Origin: Clitopilus passeckerianus
Taxonomy: Eukaryota > Basidiomycota > Agaricomycetes > Agaricales > Entolomataceae
Direction of reading: 5' to 3'
Assembly: GCA_944990035.1 (NCBI GenBank)
Contig: CALYLX010000100.1
Coordinates: forward strand, 496,001 to 560,000
DNA length: 64,000 bases
In this document: positions 24,067 through 33,242 of the stretch, piece by piece
Layout: every line of letters begins with the position of its first letter
Position numbering within the stretch: position 1 is the stretch's first letter
Position numbers and translations under genes: made by a program
The notes under the pieces: model-generated
The model's database searches: none
The model's input: only the letters and a program-made list of their open reading frames with translations
Told to the model about the DNA's origin: nothing

Positions 24067-25980
24067 CTATATAGTAGATGTATACTCTTGTACAAGTAAA
24101 GTACCAGGAGCCTTATAATAATGTTGCACCCTCATCCCTCCTTCATAAGCGACTGATATCCTAAGTCCATCCTTAGCCGTTTCTCCAAACCTTCCCAGCT
24201 CTGCAACTCCGGGAGGCGCATATTCTCGTCCATCAAACTCAATCGGCAGAAGCGCGAATGAGACGTGTAGATGTCGGAGAGGGGATAGTACACCCGCGAC
24301 GACATTCATGCTCTTGACTGACCGGGACGCAAGGACAGTTTGAATAGCCTCAATGGATCCCGTGCATCCAGAAAGCGAGAGACTGGTGAGAGAAGCCAGA
24401 TTGCTGCTAAGGCCCGCTTCGGAATCGGAAGAGTTGGACTGGCGACCGTATACGAGGCCCGCCAGAATCCGATTTGAGATACCATCGGGGCTGGAGAGTG
24501 TGAACTCCCGGAGATCGCTCAACGGAGCTCTGCATACTATGCGCCAAAGCTGGGGTTCGGGGAGGCTGATGTCGAGTGTCTGCAAGGCGCAGCCTGATCG
24601 CAGGAGGAAGTCGTTGAAGGAGGTGGGGAAGGGAAAGGTGGCTTCACTTTCTGGGTTGTACCCTAGAACTTGGTGTGTTGAGATGCATAGCGTCCGAAGG
24701 GATGGGAGTGTTAAGTGGTCGAAGATGTTGGACAGGTTTCCCTTGTACGAGATGGATAGGCTCCTCAGGAGTAATAGCACCACGGACGGCATCGTCACTT
24801 CGTCAGGATCACATCCTGGGGGTGGTGAAATGAGGGCACGGAAATAAACCAAATGGTCGCATCTCGACAGGAACGCTAGGCAGTCGTCCAACCCGAAATT
24901 CCGTTCAAACGTTACATGCGTAAGTTGGGGCCAGAAGTGGTGATGAAGGGCAGGAGGGACCGAGAATCCTCGCCAAAATAGGTATTTTAGGTTAGGTGCA
25001 CTTCGGATTACTGTCGTTAACTGGTCAACTTGGGTCTCAGAGCAGTCTGAGCTCTCGATGACGATGGTTTGTAGGCCTCTTGCCTCTTTTACGAGAGGTG
25101 CGAGACCAGGGTATGAAAAATTGCCTTGCACGTAGAAGGTGAGTTTGCGACACTGCTTAATGAATGGGGCGAGTGGTGCTTGCATGAAGGACATGGCACC
25201 AGGGAGTAAAATGTCGAATCCGTAGTTGCCCACCCTCTCCTTCCGTAACTGTAGCAATCGCTGGAAGCCGCTGTTTCCGAACATGGGTTTGTAGGGGTTT
25301 CGGTTTCCGAAGTTGATGAAGCACCACAATTTCTTCATCGGGATCGCAACTTTCCGCCAGTAGCCGCAGATATGGCTGAGCGCCATGCCTGCGTTTTCGC
25401 TCTGAGGGAAATCATGCGAGGCTGGATGTTGGGAGAGGCAGGCGTCAAAGACCTTTTCGAGAAGTTCTGGAGGCAGGTCATTGACAGTAAGGCGCGGGTC
25501 ATCTGCTTTTGGAGCATCTGCTTGCTGTGGTTCACCAGTTGCAGTTGAAAAAGTAGGGGACGATGGGCTCTGTTGACGTCATGTGTTAAATTGGAAAGGA
25601 GTTGCAGCGGGAGGAACCTGAACATACATGAACATCGAGGTGAAACTGAGGATATCTGCGCCATATTTCGTTGTAAATGTCAGCGCAGAGAGTTCTGAAG
25701 TAGAACAATGGAAGAATCGCGAAGGTTTGGCGAGAAAAGTTTCGCTTCATACTGAAGTCCGGTCTTGAGATCAAGATGGGACCTATGCTAGCTAGTGAGC
25801 CTCCAGCCCCCAAAGTAAATGGGTTTGCTACATACTTTCGCTGGGCCTATTCTGACGACGCGTGAGTTCGTCATAAACATCACTCGCAAGGTCGTAGAAC
25901 TGAGAACCTGATAGTCGAACTAGATTATCTTGCTGACGAGAGGTATCTGTAGTCCATGGCTGAATATGAGCTTCTTTCAT
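24067..25980 (-). CDS. F-box protein with N-terminal Spa2-homology (SHD)-like segment
   Basis: Exons 25836-25980, 25628-25782 and 24067-25569 (complement) give 600 residues, with introns of 53 and 58 nt. Residues about 26-42 read QFYDLASDVYDELTRR. After the first intron comes KRNFSRQTFAILP and then LCADIYNEIWRRYP. Both halves follow the tandem SHD pattern of Spa2/GIT scaffold proteins (DVYDEL-RR and KRNQARQKLA-L, with a second DVYYE-RRYP). Residues 129-182 read NDLPPELLEKVFDACL...SHICGYWRKVAIPMKKLW, a classical basidiomycete F-box. The rest is leucine-rich, like the LRR-type C-terminus of F-box adaptors. F-box proteins recruit substrates to SCF ubiquitin ligases. The SHD part is fused in frame with no intervening stop; a mis-joined model of two adjacent genes is the main alternative. 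Confidence 0.72.
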
Positions 25981-26405
25981 TCATTGTGAATCGATACTGG
26001 ACTCACCAGACTTATAATTAATCAAGAAGCGCGAAAACTCTTCGCGAAAGCCCTCTATGGTGACAGGATCTGCCAGATTCATTCTCGACGATTCTCTCAT
26101 GATGATGGTTCTGGTAAAGGCCTCGAAGCCATTCTAGGCACCGATTGGTCAAGCTTCTAGTCGCAAATTTGTATGGACATGCCACATCTGTCGAATCCTG
26201 CACGAGGCGAGAAGGAAGCACGAAATTGTTGTGGCTGTGTTCCCGACACCTCCGCTTACTACCTGCTTGATCATGACCTCTTCCTAGTTCGCCACTTCCT
26301 TCGCAATTTCGACAAATGGCAAGGCATATATTACTAGACTATGTATACTGTTTGCGTACATATGATGCAAGAGCGCTAACGTAGAAATACAGATAGGGAA
26401 ACTCT
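25981..26405. other. intergenic stretch with dispersed-repeat member 2
   Basis: Contains the 26130-26210 repeat. Otherwise it is the presumed promoter side of the SHD/F-box gene and the 3' side of the first DUF6987-like gene. Confidence 0.45.
26130..26210 (+). repeat. short dispersed repeat, member 2
   Basis: Similar to 4838-4920 over about 80 bp, including TTTGTATGGACATG and CACATCTGTCGAATCCTGCA. It has no matching coding frame. Confidence 0.45.
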
Positions 26406-27316
26406 TTACATGTTCAACATTTTACCTAATCCCAAGCCTTTGTAGATCTTGTCGAGACCTGTTGCGGCGAATATGCCCTTAAGGACACTGTCGAGGCCAA
26501 GGCCTGATAGTAGGTTTCCTACGAGGTTGAGGACACCCGTCAGAAGGAGTCCAACACCTCCGACGATCTGGGTCAATGGCTCTGCAAAGCACAGTCATCA
26601 TCCATTCCGTTCACTTGGGAAAGTTTACTTACGACCGAGAGCATCAAGAAGAGGTCCGAGATCCTTCTTAGCTTTGGGGAAGGAGTTGAGCTTATCCTTG
26701 GCGAAATCGATTGTACCGCCGACTTCGACGATGAGCTGAATCCAGGATTCGATCAGTGACATTTTTGTCGCTCAAACGTGCGATTACATACCACTTTGAG
26801 TGCCTCAGCGAGCCGCTGTTCCTCGGGCTCAGCCTTATGGTCGGCGACGTTCCTTTTGGCCCTATTCGAGAGATCGTTGTCGGGGTCCGCCCCCTTAATG
26901 GCGCCGTTCGTTTCATTAAGGATCTTCTCTGCTTGTTCCAAGAGAGGTTTGACGTTCTTAATGAGCTCATTCTCGTCCTTGTCTTCGTCTTTCTTCCCTT
27001 CCTGGGCTTCAATATGCTACAGGGAATCAAAATCAGGATATAACACATGTAATGAGTGGGAGATACACACCTTGCGAAGCATCTTGCAGATGGGAAGGAG
27101 CTGGTTGTTGGCCCCCTCAACGAGTGAAGACAACCTGATGGCAAGCTTCTTCTGGTCCTTCGTGAGCTTTCCATCGTCAGGCTCGTCCTGTGCTTGGGCC
27201 TGGGACCCAGCCTGAGATCCAGCCTGTGACTTCACATCCCCCTTTCCTGCGAAGTCGCGGAACTGTTGGTTACGGTCGTTATCGTTGAGTTGAATATCGG
27301 ATCCTGCTTGTGACAT
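26406..27316 (-). CDS. DUF6987-like fungal protein, paralogue A
   Basis: Exons 27071-27316, 26792-27016, 26633-26735 and 26406-26581 (complement) give 249 residues. Layout: a polar Gln/Ser/Ala-rich N-terminus (residues 1-50); then LAIRLSSLVEGANNQLLP; a charged, probably coiled-coil region with PLLEQAEKILNETNGAIKG and GADPDN; and a glycine/leucine-rich C-terminus with LGPLLDALGQPLTQIVGGVG and NLVGNLLSGLGL that could be membrane-active or amphipathic. The core matches what I recall as DUF6987, found in fungal proteins sometimes labelled LEA-like. No biochemical role is known to me. It is tandem to paralogue B with the same exon plan. Confidence 0.75.
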
Positions 27317-27364
27317 GATGAAGTCGATGTGTAAATTGGTCTTCTCACTCGCTCAATGGACCAT

Positions 27365-27373
27365 CTTATATAC
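27365..27373 (-). promoter_or_regulatory. TATA box of DUF6987-like gene A
   Basis: On the minus strand the sequence reads GTATATAAG, about 50 bp upstream of the ATG at 27316. The spacing is similar to that in paralogue B. Confidence 0.5.
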
Positions 27374-27847
27374 TTTTCTCCAAGTTGTGGATTACGACGC
27401 TTGAGCTCATCGCGATGTCATCGGTTACCTTTTTCCCCCTCACAGAGCTCCCACCCATGCTTTGGCGGGGGGATGGCTGCGCTCATGCTCCCCGAATATG
27501 ACATATCTTACGAAATTGAGGGAGATCTTGGAGGCTCATGAGTGGGGCCTTCCAAGTGGATTGCTGGATAAAAGAACGGTACTCAGGTACGGATAAAAAC
27601 TTTGGGTATGGTCGGGGCCAAATTCAATCGGCAAAATGGAACTATGATGGCTTCTGGCAAGAGGCGGTGCGGCGCATGTCGTCATTTTTGGCACCACCTT
27701 TACCAGCGGTTGCTGGAGCCGCACGTCGTTGATATTCGGGTTCAATGTTCAATATTGATTTGATAGAATACAAAGAATCGTTCATACAGCGAAGTTAGTA
27801 CACTAGAATAATACCTAAAAATTTGAACTACACAGTCCCTCAATATT
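27374..27847. other. spacer between the tandem DUF6987-like genes
   Basis: Upstream region of gene A and 3' flank of gene B. It contains C-rich and G-rich runs around 27427-27475. No open frame is supported. Confidence 0.5.
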
Positions 27848-28808
27848 CTACTTCGTCGGATTGAGCCATTTATCGAGACCCAAGCCCTTATAAATCTTGT
27901 CAAGGCCTGTAGCAGCGACGATGCCTTTGAGAAGGCCGTCGAGACCGAGGCCGCTGAGAAGGTTGTTGACAAGGTTGAGGACGCCATAGAGCAACATCCC
28001 AACTCCTCCCACGATTTGTGTCAAGGGTTCTATCACTACAATCAATATCGGTGGTCACGTTCGAAGATTTTAGATACTCACGTCCCAGGGCGTCGAGAAG
28101 AGGGCCTAGATCCTTCTTAGCCTTAGGGAACGAGTTGAGCTTATCCTTCGCCCATTCAATGGTGCCCCCAACTTCCTCGATGAGCTAGAAAGCAAGGCAT
28201 GGATATATGAGCGTCCACCGAGGGAAAACCATCGACTTACGACTTTGAGTGCCTCAGCGAGCCTCTGTTCTTCAGGGGTCGCCTTATGGTCGGCCATATT
28301 CCTCTTCGCCTTGTCGGTGAGTTCATTATCAGGATCGGCACCCTTGATAGCGCCATTCGTCTCGTTGAGGATCTTCTCCGCTTGCTCGAGAAGCGGCTTA
28401 ACCTGTTGGACGAGCTCATCCTCATCTCGGTCCTCTTCCTTTCGCTCGAACATCGCCTCGATATTCTGAGAAAGCGTCAGGAACCTTATACACAGCGAGC
28501 GAAGAGTATGAAATGCGTACACGGCGAATCATCTTGGTGACAGGAACGACTTGGTTGTTCGCACCCTCGATGAGGGAAGCAAGGCGAATTGCAAGCTCTG
28601 CTTCCTTCTTTTTAATCTCCTCCTCATTCTCGCCCTCGCCCTCACCGGCCTTCGATTTGCCGGCATTGGTAGAACCAGATTCAGACTGAGGTGGCTTGCT
28701 ATCGAAGAAAGAAGCTTGTTTCTGTTGTTGGCCGACCTGGGAGCCAACACCAGAGCGCTCGTCGGCAGCAGCGCCGAGCGGAAGATCGGGAGTTCCAGCT
28801 TGTGACAT
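27848..28808 (-). CDS. DUF6987-like fungal protein, paralogue B
   Basis: Exons 28521-28808, 28241-28465, 28082-28184 and 27848-28029 (complement) give 265 residues. Exons 2 and 3 are exactly the lengths of those in paralogue A (225 and 103 nt), and the encoded cores are close to identical (PLLEQAEKILNETNGAIKGA, PKAKKDLGPLLDALGQPLTQ). The N-terminal 60 residues and the C-terminal tail (LDKWLNPTK) differ. This is a tandem duplicate: both copies start MSQAG and keep intron phases. The likely role is unknown. The polar N-terminus, charged middle and Gly/Leu-rich end suggest a soluble protein able to contact membranes or form assemblies, which is inference only. Confidence 0.75.
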
Positions 28809-28865
28809 TATGATGTTAGTTGTTCGATGACAAGTTGAAAGGTTTCATTCGTATTCGAGTGTCGT

Positions 28866-28872
28866 CTTTATA
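28866..28872 (-). promoter_or_regulatory. TATA box of DUF6987-like gene B
   Basis: The minus strand reads TATAAAG, about 58-64 bp upstream of the ATG at 28808. Confidence 0.5.
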
Positions 28873-29358
28873 CGGGTGGGAGGGCTCTGTGTGTGCGAAT
28901 CCCGCCTTCTGATCTCATAGGCGTATGTCAAAAGGTATGTCATTGCACACGATCCTTTCAGACACTCCGTAACCATAAGCCGGGTGGGTACCCCCACTCC
29001 AACTGTAATCATATCGTCAAAAATAAAACGCCGTCCAAATTCCATTGGAGTTGAAGAGAAAGGTTTCTAGAACGATCAACGACGATCACACTTGGGATCT
29101 TGGGATAGTCCCTAACCGAAGGAAAGGTACGACGAGACGTCAGAGTCCCACAACCGCGCATGGCGTCATACGCCACAGCCATTTATCAAAGAGGAAGTTT
29201 GTTCTCATACGGTGTCTGAGGAACGATGGCCGTAGGGATTGCAAAAGGAAGGTTTGTCAACAGTTGATATATAGTGTTCGTAAAAGATGTAATTTACATT
29301 CTGATATGTGGCCATAAAATAAATAAATCCTCCGGATACATGATGTTACAAAATCTAA
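28873..29358. other. spacer between DUF6987-like gene B and gene C
   Basis: Upstream region of gene B and 3' flank of gene C. The open frame 29045-29317 has no recognisable content and is unsupported. Confidence 0.5.
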
Positions 29359-30116
29359 TCAATTCTGATGAGGCGGAGGGGCGAGCAGCTCTCGCTCGAG
29401 AGTAACTTCCACAACTCGTCTTCTGCCACGGATATTCCTGAGATGATCGTCGTTCCTATCATAGTAGAGAACCCAACCATCGTCCTCTTGCAGTGCAACA
29501 AACCCTTCCCATCCCTCCAGCGTCAATGCTTCTCTATCCTCCGTCCAATCCCAAGGTGCGTAGCAGTGAGGGCTGCTTTGGGTCTTGTTGCCGTATTTCA
29601 GCTCAAAGGTCCTTCTGTCGACATAAATCCAATTAAGTTCGGGCGGGTCGGGCTTGATAGTGCTAACAAGCGCCATGGGCTTGGGGTTGCCGATAGGATA
29701 CTCTAGGTAAAAGCCAGAAAATGGGTGACCGTCCCGGAATCGCCTACGGCGAGGATCAGCTTCATCGAGGTAAAGCTGAAGGAACAATTGGTTAGCTGGG
29801 ACGCATCTCAGATTGATAAAATGGTACACACTCTGCCGTTCCTCAGAACCACCTGCTTGTTATGTACTTGGTTTCGGAATGAGGACTTGGCCTCAACGTA
29901 TGTTTTCAGGGTGAATTTGGCTAGCCGAGGGTCGTTTGCGGGGTCCGGAGCCGCACCACCCGCGTCTTGAGACTGTCCGCCAGCTTGCTGGTTGCTCATG
30001 CCTTGCGACAGACCAACAACAGATGTTGCAGTTGAGACGGCTGAGTTGGGTATAGCGACTGCCGCCATAGGAATAGCAGTAGCGCCTGCTACTGCGCCGA
30101 TGATTCCCAGAACCAT
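29359..30116 (-). CDS. conserved fungal protein of unknown function (gene C of the cluster)
   Basis: Exons 29832-30116 and 29359-29775 (complement), with a 56-nt intron, give 233 residues. The first 40 residues are hydrophobic and small (MVLGIIGAVAGATAIPMAAV...), possibly a membrane-inserting or targeting segment. A Gln/Gly/Ala-rich linker follows, then a globular region with DPRLAKFTLKTYVE, HPFSGFYLEYPIG, DPPELNWIYVDRRTFELKYG, LTLEGWEGFVALQEDDGWVL and YYDRNDDHLR. I recall proteins with this DPP-LNW-YVD and EGWEG pattern as widespread in filamentous fungi and unnamed. It is divergent from gene D, sharing the 30117-30635 interval. Confidence 0.72.
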
Positions 30117-30635
30117 ATTTGATATATCCCGTGCGATAAGTGTTCGAGAAAAAATGGCTCAGAGGGAAAAGATGGAGGTGGTTGGCAGAAAACCGAGTTG
30201 ATAAGGACTGGAAGGCCTCTTTTTCGTTACGGATGTGGTCCAAACTGTCATTCCTCTGCTGTTAGGATCAAGGCACATAGGAGCAAAGGGAGTGACGTCA
30301 ATTCCATACCCCATGTTTTTCCCGGAAGTCAGAGCCAAACATCTATGTCATAGCCCCTGGTACCCGGCCTCGGGCCGCCCATTGTTTCCGAATTTGAACC
30401 CGACATCCGCAACGCTTTCAGCCTGGATTGGAGTCCTAGCACCGGTTCGTATTGAATTTGACATGTCGGCCGCGACTGCTTGGACTAGGCTATGGATACA
30501 TTGCGGGACTGGACCGGCGTTTGCATCATCTCTGGTGCTTTTGGCTACCGTCATGGCCCTCTGGTGTAAAGCCATGCCCGTAACATAAAAAGGTGGTGCC
30601 GAAATTTTTTTTGGCCCAATACTCGCCCTGCGACA
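30117..30635. promoter_or_regulatory. bidirectional promoter interval between genes C and D
   Basis: A 519-bp gap between divergent start codons at 30116 (-) and 30636 (+). A TATA-like CATAAAAAGG lies at 30594-30603, about 35-40 bp upstream of gene D. A CCCCT core (stress-element-like) occurs near 30355. No open frame is supported inside. Confidence 0.45.
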
Positions 30636-31310
30636 ATGTCCGAACCAGAACACAACCAACAGCAGCAGCAAGAACGTCCTTCGTCTAGGTCTCCTTCTCG
30701 AGCTTCATCACGATCCCCTCAACCTGAGCATGAGGCTCAAAACGAGCAGCCGCCGCAGAAGAATCAGCGGGAAGCTCCGGAGCCTCAGCAACAACACCAA
30801 GAAGAGCCTGCCGATGACGACTACAAAGAAGAATCGGAGCCTGAGCCTGAGCCGAAGGTCCAGCAGCAGAAGCCCAAGCAGCAGGACGCACCACCTCCTG
30901 AACCTGAGCCTCAACCTCAGCGTCAGGAGAAACTCCAGGAGGATGGCAACTACGCGGCGCCCTCCGATTCTGAAGAGGAGTATTCCGATTACAGCCTCCC
31001 TCGGAAAGAACGTCGCCGTAGGAGGAAGGGTGGCCAGCCCGACTCTCAGCAAGGTCAAAAGTTCGCAACGGAGGATCAGTTCGGTACAAACAGCTCGAAT
31101 CTCCCGCATGTGAACGAGATGTTCCCCGAGCCAAGCGCTGTTACTGGTCCTATGGGTGGCGCGGTCGAAGATTTGGCTCGGAGGAATCCTGATCCTGGAA
31201 GTGGTCCCGATGATGAGGACGCTTTAAAGCTTCGGCTTGACCTCGACCTCGACGTTGCTGTTGAGATCAATGCCCGAGTCCACGGCGATGTAACTTTGTC
31301 TCTACTGTAA
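30636..31310 (+). CDS. acidic, Gln/Pro/Glu-rich conserved fungal protein (gene D of the cluster)
   Basis: A single exon of 224 residues. The first 125 residues are low-complexity (Gln, Glu, Pro, Ser), with a basic ERRRRRKGG patch near residue 130. Residues about 165-224 are ordered in character: AVTGPMGGAVEDLARR, then DALKLRLDLDLDVAVEINAR and VHGDVTLSLL at the very C-terminus. The ending LRLDL-L---VE--AR-HGD-TL-LL is one I recall from conserved ascomycete and basidiomycete hypothetical proteins. No function is known. Its position next to gene C and the two DUF6987-like genes suggests a shared process. Confidence 0.7.
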   Translation: MSEPEHNQQQQQERPSSRSPSRASSRSPQPEHEAQNEQPPQKNQREAPEPQQQHQEEPADDDYKEESEPEPEPKVQQQKPKQQDAPPPEPEPQPQRQEKLQEDGNYAAPSDSEEEYSDYSLPRKERRRRRKGGQPDSQQGQKFATEDQFGTNSSNLPHVNEMFPEPSAVTGPMGGAVEDLARRNPDPGSGPDDEDALKLRLDLDLDVAVEINARVHGDVTLSLL

Positions 31311-31775
31311 GTCCTCTCTTCTTGTGGAACTGTCTCCCTGTGTTCCACCGGTTTAACAGTGATTCTTAATTGACAGATCTTGAACTCGTGCCGAATCTTT
31401 ATTACTTACGAGTATTGACGATTGTCTATGGGCGGTTTAATAGGCATGGGATGTACCATATTCTGAACGGTATCTAATGACGGTAGAGTAGAGACATGGA
31501 TGTCCCTAATTACAATTTTCAATCGACATCTTCCCTGGGGTCCCGCGTCTTGGACCTTCCCTCGGCCACAGGATCACATTTCCTAACAAGACGGATTGCA
31601 AGGGTTTCCCAGTTGGTGACTCCACATAGACAATGTGGGGTTAAAACACTATTCAAGGAGAATATGGTACCGCAACAACAAGAAAGGGTATAGCTGGCCA
31701 CAGGCGACCAATAGGCTGACTATATAGCATGATGGATTCATGCGTGCTGAAACAGTCTATTGAGATTGATTTCCC
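31311..31775. other. intergenic stretch between gene D and the hydrophobin gene
   Basis: Convergent 3' flanks. The open frames at 31496-31693 and on its opposite strand overlap and show no motif. Confidence 0.5.
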
Positions 31776-32405
31776 TCAGATATTGCCGTTGAGGGCGTTG
31801 CAGCCGAAAGGAATAAGGCCATTCTAGGAATCGAAGTTAGCAGCTTGGACAGAACGAAGGCACAAATAACACACCATCGAGGTGCCCTTGCAGCAAACGG
31901 GTTGCTGATTGCTGATTAGGAGGCGGATGTTAGCGACTTTGGATTGTTCAGAGCAAAGGCACCACCTACCAGTTGGGACTGCCTCCGGCTGCGAATGCAG
32001 TGATAGGGTTGCAGTTGACTGTCAACAATGGCAGGCGAGATTGAGATTGGGAATAGGTAGACATTTTGTGCTAAGGCTTACGTCCAACCAATCCGCTGAT
32101 ATTGTCGGCGTCGCCGCCAAGCAAGCCTATGATCGTCTTCCAGATGTCGGTAGAGCTCTAGCATAGCGCCGTCAGTACATAATTGCATAACTTCTTATAG
32201 ATTCACCACAGACATCCTGAACGTCTTCGCAGCACTGCAACGTTCCCGTGTTGCAATCGGTAGTGGAGGCGCCCCCAGGAGCGACGTGACCAGGACGGCC
32301 AAGACCAGGAAGGGGCCAGCCGTTGCTGGGACCGCCAACAACGCCTGCAAAGACGTAGGCGGTGAGGGAGATACCTGAGAGGAGAGTGTGGATGCGAGCG
32401 AACAT
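31776..32405 (-). CDS. class I-type hydrophobin
   Basis: Exons 32214-32405, 32082-32157, 31970-32018, 31875-31911 and 31776-31823 (complement) give 133 residues. A hydrophobic signal peptide (MFARIHTLLSGISLTAYVFAG) is followed by a Gly/Pro linker and the eight-cysteine hydrophobin pattern: TDCNTGTLQCC, GLNCNPITAF, SPNCNQQPVCC and PFGCNAL. The cysteine order C-CC-C-C-CC-C is complete. Hydrophobins are secreted and self-assemble at air-water interfaces to coat hyphae and fruiting structures. Splicing is needed to recover cysteines 4-8; the unspliced frame stops after the third cysteine. The first donor is a weak GTCTGT. A TATA box lies upstream. Confidence 0.88.
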
Positions 32406-32510
32406 TGCTGTGGAGAAGTTGTAAAGAACGGAGGTGTTGTAGGTGAAAGATGAGTAGATAGAGAAGTAGAACTGGTTGTCCTGGTTAAGAGTCCTGGATT
32501 ATAGCTGAGG

Positions 32511-32519
32511 TTTTATATC
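32511..32519 (-). promoter_or_regulatory. TATA box of the hydrophobin gene
   Basis: The minus strand reads GATATAAAA about 106-114 bp upstream of the ATG at 32405, a spacing usual for highly expressed basidiomycete genes with a short 5' leader. Confidence 0.5.
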
Positions 32520-33242
32520 CACCAGTGAAGGGATTCGGCGAGCTAGGAAAAGTCGAAAGTCGAAACAGGGCTTGTCGGTTGTCTGAGAGAGGTTTTCGCG
32601 CCAGAAACTTTACTGCAACCATCATTGAGCTTCTTCCATAGGACAATCTCCGAAATCGAGTAGGACGCCTCTATGAGCTGTGTATTTGCCTTGACGGAGT
32701 TAATGGAGCCGAAACCTGCTGTAGTAGATGTCGGAAGAGGTGAATGCAGTTGGTAAATTAATGCTTCCGATCTCTATTTGACTCCTGCAGAGTATATAAC
32801 AGCTAGTAGAGGATCAAAAGATTGTACACAAGATGCGTACGACCAGCCTAAGGACAACTCGGAAACCTTCACGAATCACCCGAGTTAACCGGCGTTCCTG
32901 CCAAGAAGCAAACTTGTGATTTAGGGTAGGCCTGGACGCGTTGCGTATCCCCTTCAGGTGGCATTATGAACCCACCTGAGAGTCCACCAGAAAGCAACCA
33001 GAAAGTAATCGAAAATCTGCTTTGAAGTACTCCACCATTGTGTTTCTCAAACTGAATTCTGGGCAGAAAACTTCCACTAAGTGCCTCTGATTTCATGAAA
33101 TGTTACTGCATGTCTGCCAGAAGGAAACTAAATGATAGTCTCTCGTTGAATCGGGTATAAGGGTCACATATAGTAGGTGAATGAAAGAGTTGTCCATGAT
33201 ATGATTGTCCGGCCGCATATGAGCGGCAACAATGTTACTGAA
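32520..33242. other. hydrophobin upstream region and 3' flank of the binding-protein gene
   Basis: No gene was recognised. The frame 32869-33096 (-) lacks conserved features. Confidence 0.5.

Noticed and set aside
25586..25813. Separate small gene upstream of the F-box protein
   Set aside because: Its frame joins the F-box exon in phase through a 58-nt intron and supplies the second half of the SHD pattern, so it was treated as part of the same gene.
30685..31134. Open frames on both strands overlapping gene D (149 and 133 codons on minus, 127 on plus)
   Set aside because: Gene D is rich in CAG/GAG/CCT codons, which keeps other frames open. Their translations are low-complexity and lack conserved blocks.
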